Positions 16,985-24,472 of a stretch of DNA of 64,000 nucleotides are shown here, in pieces. The stretch is from CAWEQW01 sp963811365 (GTDB lineage: Bacteria > Actinomycetota > Actinomycetes > Propionibacteriales > Nocardioidaceae). Positions within the stretch are counted from its first letter, which is position 1; each line of letters starts with the position of its first letter. The stretch spans positions 62,001 to 126,000 of the forward strand of contig CAWEQW010000009.1 in the NCBI GenBank assembly GCA_963811365.1, in the 5' to 3' direction. A program made the position numbers and the translations under genes. Below the pieces are notes generated by a model. That model worked only from the letters and a program-made list of their open reading frames with translations, was not told the DNA's origin and did no database searches.

Positions 16985-18391
16985 TCAGAGCTTGGTCCAG
17001 GCCTCCTCGAGCACGCCGCGGAGCTTCTGCTCCATCTCGTCGAAGTGCTCCTGGTCGCAGATCAGCGGCGGGGCGACCTGGACGACAGGGTCGCCACGGT
17101 CGTCGGCGCGGCAGTACAGTCCGGCGTCGTACAGCGCCTTGGACAGGAACCCGCGCAGCAGCCGCTCGGACTCGGCGTCGTCGAAGGTCTCCTTCGTGGT
17201 CTTGTCCTTGACCAGCTCGATGCCGTAGAAGTACCCGTCCCCACGGACGTCGCCGACGATCGGCAGGTCGAGGAGCTTCTCCAGCGTCGACCGGAACGCG
17301 CCCTCGTTGGTGCGGACGTGCTTGTTGATGCCCTCGTCCTCGAAAGCGTCGAGGTTCTTCAGCGCCACCGCGGTCGACACCGGGTGACCGCCGAAGGTGT
17401 AGCCGTGCAGGAAGGTGTTGGTGCCCTGGAGGAACGGCTCCATCAGCCGGTCGGTGGCGACCATCCCGCCGAGCGGGGAGTAGCCGGACGTGATGCCCTT
17501 GGCGAAGGTGATCATGTCCGGCTGGTAGCCGTACCGCTCCGCACCGAACATGTGCCCGAGCCGGCCGAAGGCGCAGATCACCTCGTCGCTGACGAGGAGT
17601 ACGTCGTACTCGTCGCAGATCTCCCGGACCCGCTGGAAGTACCCGGGCGGCGGCGGGAAGCAACCGCCGGAGTTCTGCACCGGCTCCAGGAACACCGCGG
17701 CGACGGTCTCGGGACCCTCGTTCTCGATGGCCACCGCGATCTCGTCGGCGGCCCAGCGGCCGAACACCTCGGGGTCGACCGTGCCGTCGGGGCCGGCAAG
17801 GAAGTCCGGCGCCCGGTAGACGTTCGTGTTCGGCACCCGGAACGTCGAGGGCACGAGCGGTTCGAACGGCGCCTTCATCGGCGGGAGGCCGGTGATCGAC
17901 AGCGCGCCCTGCGGGGTGCCGTGGTAGGCGATGGACCGGCTGATCACCTTGTGCTTCATCGGTTTGCCGGTGAGCTTGAAGTAGTTCTTGGCGAGCTTCC
18001 ACGCCGTCTCGACGGCCTCGCCGCCGCCGGTGGTGAAGAAGACCCGGTTCAGGTCACCGGGGGCGTAGCCGGCGACCCGCTCGGCGAGCTCGATGGCGTT
18101 GGGGTGCGCGTAGGACCACAGCGGGAAGAACGCCAGCTGCGACGCCTGCTTGGCGCCCGCGTCGGCGAGGTCCTGCCGACCGTGGCCGAGCTGGCTCACG
18201 AAGAGGCCGGCAAGCGCGTCGAGGTACCGCTTGCCCTTCGCGTCGTAGACGTAGGCACCCTCGCCCTTCACGATCACGGGGACGTCGGCCTCGGCGTAGC
18301 CCGACATCCTGGTGAAGTGCATCCACAGGTGGTCGCGGGCCGACTTCTGGAGCCCGTCGTAGACCTCGCTGTCCAGCGGTTCTGAAGACAT
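16985..18391 (-). CDS. class III PLP-dependent aminotransferase (putrescine/GABA/omega-amino acid type)
   Basis: 468-aa fold-type I aminotransferase. The Schiff-base lysine is K298 in MITFAKGITSGYSPLGG, preceded by the cofactor Asp in VLLVSDEVICAFGR; the C-terminal segment HGYTFGGHPVSTAVAL is the class III substrate/PLP contact. Enzymes of this type move the omega-amino group of putrescine, GABA, beta-alanine or similar amines to pyruvate or 2-oxoglutarate. Given the nearby PotDABC and an aminobutyraldehyde dehydrogenase, putrescine (giving 4-aminobutanal) or GABA (giving succinate semialdehyde) are the likely amines. The ATG at 18391 has GAAAGG upstream. It is divergent from the amidohydrolase, and the shared region holds the strongest copy of the island's operator motif. 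Confidence 0.88.
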   Translation of the reverse strand: MSSEPLDSEVYDGLQKSARDHLWMHFTRMSGYAEADVPVIVKGEGAYVYDAKGKRYLDALAGLFVSQLGHGRQDLADAGAKQASQLAFFPLWSYAHPNAIELAERVAGYAPGDLNRVFFTTGGGEAVETAWKLAKNYFKLTGKPMKHKVISRSIAYHGTPQGALSITGLPPMKAPFEPLVPSTFRVPNTNVYRAPDFLAGPDGTVDPEVFGRWAADEIAVAIENEGPETVAAVFLEPVQNSGGCFPPPPGYFQRVREICDEYDVLLVSDEVICAFGRLGHMFGAERYGYQPDMITFAKGITSGYSPLGGMVATDRLMEPFLQGTNTFLHGYTFGGHPVSTAVALKNLDAFEDEGINKHVRTNEGAFRSTLEKLLDLPIVGDVRGDGYFYGIELVKDKTTKETFDDAESERLLRGFLSKALYDAGLYCRADDRGDPVVQVAPPLICDQEHFDEMEQKLRGVLEEAWTKL

Positions 18392-18457
18392 CCCAGCGCC
18401 TTTCGTGTTCTCGGGGTGACTCGCGCCTCATTCTTGCCTGCGATCGACAGCAAAGCA

Positions 18458-18531
18458 AGTGAATCCGTTGCCGCACACGGGTGCGTTCGGCTACTTCATC
18501 AGATCGAGACCTTGCTGACTACGGAATCCGT
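18458..18531. promoter_or_regulatory. candidate Lrp-type operator pair between aminotransferase and amidohydrolase
   Basis: AGTGAATCCGT at 18458-18468 (9 of 11 positions of ACGGAWTCCGT) and a perfect 11-bp ACGGAATCCGT at 18521-18531. Centres are 63 bp apart, six helical turns. The perfect copy lies just upstream of a -10-like CAGAAT (18536-18541), so binding there would be expected to affect the amidohydrolase promoter. Divergent genes start at 18391 and 18548. Confidence 0.55.
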
Positions 18532-18547
18532 GGCCCAGAATTGCTGA

Positions 18548-20176
18548 ATGAGTGCGCCCCAGCTGCTGTTCCGCAACGGTGCCGTGTTCGACGGGCACGG
18601 CTACCGGCGCGACCGCGCGGTGGCCGTGGCGCACGGCCGGGTGGTCGAGGTGGTCCCCGAGCACGACGCCGGCCGGGTCGCCGGGCTCGGCACCGAGGTG
18701 GTCGACCTCGCCGGCGGCCTGCTGCTGCCGGGCTTCCAGGACGCGCACGCGCACCCGGTGCAGGGCGGGCTGGAGCGGATCCGCTGCGACCTCAGTGCGC
18801 TGACCACCCGCGAGGAGTACGTCGACGCGGTGGCCGCCCACGCCCGCGCACACCCCGAACGGGCCTGGGTGCTCGGCGGTGGCTGGGCGATGCCGGCCTT
18901 CGGCCCCGGTGGTCCGACGGCGGCCCAGCTCGACGCCGTGGTGCCCGACCGGCCGGTGTTCCTGCCGAACCGCGACCACCACGGCGCCTGGGTGAACTCG
19001 GTCGCCCTCCGGCTGGCCGGCGTCGAGCGCACCACCCCGGACCCGGTCGACGGGCGGATCGAGCGGGATGCGGCGGGCGAGCCGACCGGGACGCTCCACG
19101 AGGGCGCGATGCGGCTGGTTGAGCGCCAGCTGCCGGCCACCTCCGACGCCGAGCGATACCGGGCCCTGCTGGTCGCCCAGGAGCACCTGCACAGCCTCGG
19201 CATCACCGCCTGGCAGGACGCCATCCTCGGCGACTACGCCGGCACCGACGACCCCTCGCCGACGTACCTTCGGGCCGTGCACGAGGGCACGCTGACCGCG
19301 CGGGTGCGCGGTGCCCTGTGGTGGGAGCGCGACCGAGGGCTCGAGCAGGTCCCCGAGCTCCTCGAGCGGCGCGCGGCGCTCAGCCACGGGCGGCTGGTCG
19401 CCGGCTCGGTCAAGGTGATGCAGGACGGTGTCGCGGAGAACTGCACCGCAGCCGTCACGCTGCCCTACCGCGACGGCCACGGCGGCCACACCGACAACAC
19501 CGGCCTGTCCTTTCTCGACCCCGGGTTGCTGCGGCGGGCCGTGGTGCGGCTCGACGCCGAAGGCTTCCAGGTGCACGTGCACGCGATCGGGGACCGGGCC
19601 GTGCGCGAGGCACTCGACGCGCTGGAGGGCACTCACCCGCAGCGGCGGCACCACATCGCGCACCTCCAGCTCGTGCATCCCGACGACCGGCCGCGCTTCG
19701 CCGCGCTCGGGGTCACCGCGACCGTGCAGCCGCTGTGGGCCGCCTACGACGAGCAGATGACCGACATGACGATCCCGTTCCTCGACGAGGCGCAGGTGTC
19801 GTGGCAGTACCCCTTCGGAGACCTGGCGCGCGCCGGCGCCCGGCTGGCCGCGGGGAGCGACTGGCCGGTCAGCAGCCCCGACCCGCTCCAGGGCATCCAT
19901 GTCGCGGTGAACCGCACCGTGTACGACGGGCCCGGCCGGGCCGGCTCGGAGGCGTTCCTTCCCGAGCAGGCGCTGACCGTGCAGCAGGCGTTCGCGGCGT
20001 ACACGAGCGGCGCTGCCCGCGTCAACCACCTCGACCGCACCGGCCGGCTCGCGCAGGGGATGCCGGCCGACCTGGCCGTGCTCGACCGGGATCCGTTCGC
20101 CGGTCCTCCCGAGGAGATCGGAGCGGCGCGGGTGCGGGCGACGTACGTCGACGGGGTGCGGGTGCACCGGGGCTGA
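18548..20176 (+). CDS. YtcJ-like amidohydrolase
   Basis: 542-aa metal-dependent hydrolase of the amidohydrolase superfamily. The first metal motif is DAHAHP (after GGLLLPGFQ). Later motifs include HVHAIGDRAVREALDAL (metal His), RHHIAHLQLVHPDD and a GSDWPVSSPDPLQ segment with the terminal Asp, the pattern of YtcJ/N-substituted formamide deformylase-like proteins. It would hydrolyse an amide or similar C-N bond in the cytoplasm; the substrate is unknown, but the setting suggests an acylated or formylated amine intermediate. There is no Shine-Dalgarno; CAGAAT ends six bases before the ATG, so a leaderless mRNA is likely. The operator motif lies immediately upstream, tying it to the amine island. 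Confidence 0.8.
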   Translation: MSAPQLLFRNGAVFDGHGYRRDRAVAVAHGRVVEVVPEHDAGRVAGLGTEVVDLAGGLLLPGFQDAHAHPVQGGLERIRCDLSALTTREEYVDAVAAHARAHPERAWVLGGGWAMPAFGPGGPTAAQLDAVVPDRPVFLPNRDHHGAWVNSVALRLAGVERTTPDPVDGRIERDAAGEPTGTLHEGAMRLVERQLPATSDAERYRALLVAQEHLHSLGITAWQDAILGDYAGTDDPSPTYLRAVHEGTLTARVRGALWWERDRGLEQVPELLERRAALSHGRLVAGSVKVMQDGVAENCTAAVTLPYRDGHGGHTDNTGLSFLDPGLLRRAVVRLDAEGFQVHVHAIGDRAVREALDALEGTHPQRRHHIAHLQLVHPDDRPRFAALGVTATVQPLWAAYDEQMTDMTIPFLDEAQVSWQYPFGDLARAGARLAAGSDWPVSSPDPLQGIHVAVNRTVYDGPGRAGSEAFLPEQALTVQQAFAAYTSGAARVNHLDRTGRLAQGMPADLAVLDRDPFAGPPEEIGAARVRATYVDGVRVHRG

Positions 20177-20223
20177 CCCACGGCCGGCGACGCGACCCGA
20201 CGGTTCCGGGGGGTGTGCCCGTC

Positions 20224-20229
20224 TAGGGT
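20224..20229 (+). promoter_or_regulatory. -10 element of a probable leaderless promoter (patatin gene)
   Basis: TAGGGT ends seven bases before the ATG at 20237 and no Shine-Dalgarno lies between, the spacing expected if transcription starts at or next to the start codon. Confidence 0.5.
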
Positions 20230-20236
20230 CGGGCCA

Positions 20237-21268
20237 ATGACGACCAAGGGAGAGCGGGCGGACCGCCTGCGGGCAGATCTGGTCCTCGAGGGCGGTGGGG
20301 TCAAGGGGATCGCGCTCAACGGCGCGGTGTCCACGCTGCTCCGCGCCGGCTACACGTTCCCGAGGGTGGGCGGCACCTCGGCGGGTGCCGTCGTGGGGGC
20401 CGTGCTGGCGGCGCTGCAGCGCTCCGACGGCTCGGTGGACGACCTGGGGGCGATCGCTGCGTCCCTGGACTACCGCCGACTCCGCGACCGTGGCTTCCCG
20501 GGCCGCTACCTGGGCCCGCTGGGGTTCCTCGCCGACGGCGTCTCTGTGCTGCTCGAGGACGGTGCCTACGAGGGTGACTTCCTACAGGACTGGGTCGCGG
20601 GCGTGCTTGCCGACCTGGGGGTGCGCACCTTCGGCGACCTGCGTCGTGACGACCCCGGCGACGACGGCGCGCCGCACAGTCAGTGGTCGCTCGTCGTCAA
20701 CGCCAGCGACGTCTCGCGCCGCAGGCTGGCGCGGCTGCCCTGGGACTACGAGCCGGTCTACGGCCTCGACCCCGACGAGCAGGTCGTCGCCACGGCGGTC
20801 CGCGCCTCCGCGTCGATTCCCTACCTCTTCGAGCCGGTGACGCTGCGGGGGGGTCGGGGTGAGGTGACCCTGGTCGACGGTGCGGTGGTCTCCAACTACC
20901 CGGTCGAGATGTTCGACCGCGAGGACGGTCGTGCGCCACGGTGGCCGACGATCGGGGTCCGGCTGGACGCGCTGCTCGGCGGCGGACAGGCGACCGTGCA
21001 CCGGGTGCGGGGCGCCGTACCACTCGGGGTGGCGCTCGTCGAGACGGCCGTCGAGGGCTGCCAGGCCGAGCACGTCCTGGCGCCGTGCAACGTGGCCCGC
21101 AGCGTGTACGTCGACACCGGCGACGTGGGTGTGCTGGACTTCGGCATCTCCCGGGCCGAGCAGGCGAAGCTCGTCAGGGCCGGCGAGCAGGCGGCGCTGG
21201 ACTTCCTCGACACCTGGGACTTCGACGGCTGGCGACTCCGCTGCCGCCCCGTCCACGGCGCCTCGTGA
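20237..21268 (+). CDS. patatin-like phospholipase
   Basis: 343-aa patatin-fold serine hydrolase. It has the oxyanion loop GGGVKG (19-24), the nucleophile elbow GGTSAGA with S48, and the Asp of the catalytic dyad in LVDGAVVSNYP. Patatin-like enzymes hydrolyse acyl esters of phospholipids or other lipids. No signal peptide is visible, so it is cytoplasmic or membrane-associated. The start is the ATG at 20237, where patatin homology begins; the upstream in-frame extension is promoter sequence. It lies between the amidohydrolase (60 bp upstream) and the aldehyde dehydrogenase. A role in amine catabolism is not evident. Confidence 0.85.
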   Translation: MTTKGERADRLRADLVLEGGGVKGIALNGAVSTLLRAGYTFPRVGGTSAGAVVGAVLAALQRSDGSVDDLGAIAASLDYRRLRDRGFPGRYLGPLGFLADGVSVLLEDGAYEGDFLQDWVAGVLADLGVRTFGDLRRDDPGDDGAPHSQWSLVVNASDVSRRRLARLPWDYEPVYGLDPDEQVVATAVRASASIPYLFEPVTLRGGRGEVTLVDGAVVSNYPVEMFDREDGRAPRWPTIGVRLDALLGGGQATVHRVRGAVPLGVALVETAVEGCQAEHVLAPCNVARSVYVDTGDVGVLDFGISRAEQAKLVRAGEQAALDFLDTWDFDGWRLRCRPVHGAS

Positions 21269-21313
21269 ACGCCCCGGCACGGTACTTATCGGCGGTCTCG
21301 CGCAAACCTGACC

Positions 21314-21355
21314 GCCGAATCCGTGCGGTTCTTCCGGTTGGTCTACCGATTCCGT
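21314..21355. promoter_or_regulatory. candidate Lrp-type operator pair upstream of the aminobutyraldehyde dehydrogenase
   Basis: GCCGAATCCGT at 21314-21324 (9 of 11 positions of ACGGAWTCCGT) and ACCGATTCCGT at 21345-21355 (10 of 11). Centres are 31 bp apart, three helical turns. They precede a possible -10 TAGGCT at 21367-21372 and the start codon at 21425. Confidence 0.55.
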
Positions 21356-21424
21356 CGGCCACTGGCTAGGCTCCCGCCCAGAGGCCCACCCACCATCCGC
21401 AGATCCGCGAAGGGGCAGCAACCC

Positions 21425-22852
21425 ATGGCTGAGCAGTTCCGCAACGTCATCGGCGGCAAGACCGTCGATGCCGCGTCCGGCAAGACCTACGACATCATCG
21501 ACCCGGCGACCGGCCAGGTCTACGCACAGGCCGCCGCCTCCGCGGCCGAGGACGTCGACCGGGCGATGTCGGCGGCCGCCGAGGCGTTCGAGAGCTGGGG
21601 GGAGACCACGCCGGCGGAGCGGCAGAAGGCGCTGCTGAAGATCGCCGACGCGCTCGAGGAGCGCTCCGCCGAGTTCGTCAAGGCGGAGTGCCGCAACACC
21701 GGGAAGCCGATCGCGCTCACCGAGTCCGAGGAGCTGCCGCCGTGCGTGGACCAGCTGCGCTTCTTCGCCGGCGCCGCCCGGGTGCTCGAGGGCCGCTCGG
21801 CCGGTGAGTACATGACCGACCACACGTCGTTCATCCGCCGCGAGCCGATCGGCGTCGTGGGACAGGTGACCCCGTGGAACTACCCCCTGATGATGGCGAT
21901 CTGGAAGATCGGGCCGGCGCTGGCCGCGGGCAACACCGTCGTGCTCAAGCCGTCGGACACCACTCCGGCGTCCACGACACTGCTGGCCGAGCTCGCCCAG
22001 GAGTTCCTGCCGCCGGGCGTGCTCAACGTGGTCACCGGTGACCGGGACACCGGGCGGGCGCTCGTCGAGCATCCTGTGCCCGAGCTGGTCGCGATCACCG
22101 GGTCTGTCCGGGCCGGCATGGAGGTCGCCGCCTCCGCTGCCGCCCAGCTCAAGCGCACCCACCTCGAGCTCGGCGGCAAGGCGCCGGTCATCGTCTTCGA
22201 CGACGCCGACATCGCGGCGGCCGCCGAGGGCATCGCCGCCGCCGGCTACTTCAACGCCGGGCAGGACTGCACCGCGGCGACCCGCGTGCTGGCCGGCCCG
22301 GGCGTGCACCAGGACTTCGTGGCCGCGCTGACCGAGCAGGCCCGTGGCTCGAGCACCGGCGCTCCGGACGAGGACGTCACCTACGGCGCGCTGAACAACA
22401 AGAACCAGCTCGAGCGGGTCACCGGGATGATCGACCGGCTGCCCGACCACGCCAGCATCGAGACCGGCGGCTCGCGGCAGGGCGACGCCGGCTACTTCTA
22501 CAGCCCGACCGTGGTCAGCGGCCTGCACCAGGACGACGAGGCGATCCAGGAGGAGATCTTCGGCCCGGTCATCACCGTGCAGAAGTTCACCGACGAGAAG
22601 GAGGCGCTGCGCTGGGCCAACGGCGTCAAGTACGGGCTCGCCTCCTCGGTGTGGACCAAGGACCACGGCCGCGCCATGCGGATGGCCAAGGGGCTCGACT
22701 TCGGCTGCGTATGGATCAACACGCACATCCCGATGGTCGCGGAGATGCCGCACGGCGGCTTCAAGCACTCCGGGCACGGCAAGGACCTGTCCATGTACGG
22801 ACTCGAGGACTACACGCGCATCAAGCACGTCATGTCCTACATCGGCGAGTGA
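21425..22852 (+). CDS. gamma-aminobutyraldehyde dehydrogenase-like enzyme
   Basis: 475-aa NAD-dependent aldehyde dehydrogenase. The catalytic residues are E248 in HLELGGKAPV and C282 in FNAGQDCTAATRV; the GQDCTA form and overall length match the 4-aminobutyraldehyde/betaine aldehyde group. In polyamine breakdown this group oxidises 4-aminobutanal to GABA, which fits with the class III aminotransferase 3 kb upstream. The ATG at 21425 follows GAAGGGG. Its stop overlaps the start of the saccharopine-dehydrogenase-like gene (GTGA), so the two are co-translated. The pair of operator-like sites upstream suggests control by the island's Lrp-type regulator. Enzyme class certain, substrate well supported by context but not proven. 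Confidence 0.85.
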   Translation: MAEQFRNVIGGKTVDAASGKTYDIIDPATGQVYAQAAASAAEDVDRAMSAAAEAFESWGETTPAERQKALLKIADALEERSAEFVKAECRNTGKPIALTESEELPPCVDQLRFFAGAARVLEGRSAGEYMTDHTSFIRREPIGVVGQVTPWNYPLMMAIWKIGPALAAGNTVVLKPSDTTPASTTLLAELAQEFLPPGVLNVVTGDRDTGRALVEHPVPELVAITGSVRAGMEVAASAAAQLKRTHLELGGKAPVIVFDDADIAAAAEGIAAAGYFNAGQDCTAATRVLAGPGVHQDFVAALTEQARGSSTGAPDEDVTYGALNNKNQLERVTGMIDRLPDHASIETGGSRQGDAGYFYSPTVVSGLHQDDEAIQEEIFGPVITVQKFTDEKEALRWANGVKYGLASSVWTKDHGRAMRMAKGLDFGCVWINTHIPMVAEMPHGGFKHSGHGKDLSMYGLEDYTRIKHVMSYIGE

Positions 22853-24060
22853 GGATCCTCCTGGTCGGCGCGGGCGGTGTCGGTGCCGCCTTCGCCGCCA
22901 TCGCCGCGCGACGGGACTTCTACGAGACCCTGGTCGTCGCCGACTACGACATGGCCAGGGCCGAGCGGGCCGCGGTGGACCCGCGGTTCGTCGCCGCCCA
23001 GGTCGACGCCTCCTCGGCCGACTCGGTGACGGCGCTCGCCCGCGAGCACGGAGTCACGCACGTCATGAACGCGGTGGACCCACGGTTCGTGATGCCGATC
23101 TTCGACGGCGCCTTCGCCGCGGGCGCCGACTACCTGGACATGGCGATGAGCCTGTCGAAGCCGCACCCCGACGAGCCGTACGCGCACTGCGGCGTCAAGC
23201 TGGGCGACGACCAGTTCGCCCAGTCGGACCGGTGGGAGCAGGCGGGTCGACTCGCGCTGTGCGGGATCGGCGTCGAGCCCGGCCTCTCGGACGTGTTCGC
23301 GCGGTACGCCGCCGACCACCTGTTCAGCGAGATCGACGAGCTCGGCGTGCGCGACGGGGCGAACCTCACCGTCGACGGCTCCGAGTTCGCTCCGTCGTTC
23401 TCGATCTGGACGACCATCGAGGAGTGCCTCAACCCGCCGGTCGTGTGGGAGCGGCAGCGTGGCTGGTTCACCACCCCGCCGTTCAGCGAGCCGGAGGTCT
23501 TCGACTTCCCCGAGGGGATCGGCCCCGTGGAGTGCGTGAACGTCGAGCACGAGGAGGTGCTGCTGATGCCTCGCTGGGTGGACGCCCGGCGCGCGACGTT
23601 CAAGTACGGCCTCGGCGCGGAGTTCATCGACGTCCTCAAGACGCTGCACAAGCTCGGCCTCGACCGCACCGAGCCGGTCGCCGTCCGCGACCACGAGGTC
23701 AGCCCGCGCGACGTGGTCGCCGCCTGCCTGCCTGACCCTGCGACGCTGGGGGACCGGATGCACGGCAAGACGTGTGCGGGCCTGCACGTCACCGGGACCG
23801 GCACGGACGGCCGGCCGCGATCGACCTACCTGTACCACGTCGTCGACAACGACTGGTCGATGCGCGAGTACGGCCACCAGTGCGTGGTCTGGCAGACCGC
23901 GGTGAACCCGGTCGCGGCGCTCGAGCTGCTCGCCAACGGCACCTGGTCGGGCGCCGGCGTGCTGGGGCCCGAGGCGCTGGACGCGGTGCCGTTCCTGGAC
24001 CTGCTGACGGCGTACGGCTCGCCGTGGGGGATCCGTGAGCTGGAGCCGAAGAAGTCGTGA
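22849..24060 (+). CDS. saccharopine dehydrogenase-family oxidoreductase
   Basis: 403-aa protein with an N-terminal Rossmann motif (ILLVGAGGVGAAFAAIAA) and the saccharopine-dehydrogenase/Lys9-like layout, including HVMNAVDPRFVMPIFDGAFAAGADYLDMA and GIGVEPGLSDVFARYAADH. The family makes or splits secondary amines by NAD(P)-linked reductive condensation of an amine with a keto acid or aldehyde; members include saccharopine, carboxynorspermidine and homospermidine-forming enzymes. Coupling to an aminobutyraldehyde dehydrogenase by a GTGA overlap makes an amine-aldehyde adduct a plausible substrate here. Lysine breakdown by the saccharopine route would need a lysine-ketoglutarate reductase that is not in the window. 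Family sure, reaction unknown. Confidence 0.78.
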   Translation: MRILLVGAGGVGAAFAAIAARRDFYETLVVADYDMARAERAAVDPRFVAAQVDASSADSVTALAREHGVTHVMNAVDPRFVMPIFDGAFAAGADYLDMAMSLSKPHPDEPYAHCGVKLGDDQFAQSDRWEQAGRLALCGIGVEPGLSDVFARYAADHLFSEIDELGVRDGANLTVDGSEFAPSFSIWTTIEECLNPPVVWERQRGWFTTPPFSEPEVFDFPEGIGPVECVNVEHEEVLLMPRWVDARRATFKYGLGAEFIDVLKTLHKLGLDRTEPVAVRDHEVSPRDVVAACLPDPATLGDRMHGKTCAGLHVTGTGTDGRPRSTYLYHVVDNDWSMREYGHQCVVWQTAVNPVAALELLANGTWSGAGVLGPEALDAVPFLDLLTAYGSPWGIRELEPKKS

Positions 24061-24069
24061 GAGCCGGGG

Positions 24070-24092
24070 CCGTCAGCCGGTGAGGCTGACGG
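24070..24092. terminator. bidirectional hairpin terminator
   Basis: Perfect 9-bp stem CCGTCAGCC / GGCTGACGG with a GGTGA loop. It lies at the end of the saccharopine-dehydrogenase-like gene and includes the last codons and stop of the convergent small membrane protein gene. Confidence 0.7.
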
Positions 24093-24363
24093 TCCAGCCC
24101 ATGTCGACGGCCCGCATCATGGGCCTGCGGGCGTTCCAGCAGGTCCAGTGCGGGCTGGCCCCGACGTGCCAGCTCAGCCGGTAGTCGCGGTAGTTGCCGC
24201 CGGCGTAGTCGTTGCACGCGACTGCGGCCGCCTCGTGGAGCCGCGGTGTGGCGGGCGGCCCGTAGAGGTAGAAGCCGAGCGCGAAGAAGACCACCACCGC
24301 GGCGACGACGCGGTTGACCGTGTGGATGTTCCAGGAGCCCGGGCTGGTCGAGGAGACGCCCAT
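24073..24363 (-). CDS. small single-pass membrane protein of unknown function
   Basis: 96-aa protein not recognised by family. Residues about 17-36 (VVAAVVVFFALGFYLYG) form one membrane span. The rest (residues 40-96) is polar, with two cysteines (ACNDYAGG and HWTCWNAR) that could form a disulfide if outside the cell. The ATG at 24363 is preceded by a purine-rich GGAGGGGGAG, supporting real translation. It is divergent from dxr, with about 110 bp between them, and converges on the amine island. No function proposed. Confidence 0.6.
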   Translation of the reverse strand: MGVSSTSPGSWNIHTVNRVVAAVVVFFALGFYLYGPPATPRLHEAAAVACNDYAGGNYRDYRLSWHVGASPHWTCWNARRPMMRAVDMGWTVSLTG

Positions 24364-24472
24364 GCCCCGCTCCCCCTCCGCGCTGCACCGGGACACTGTC
24401 ACCCGGTTGCCCTCAGGGTAGGTGCGGCAGGTCGACTGCGGCGGCATTTCGGGCAAAACAGCCCCTGGCACA

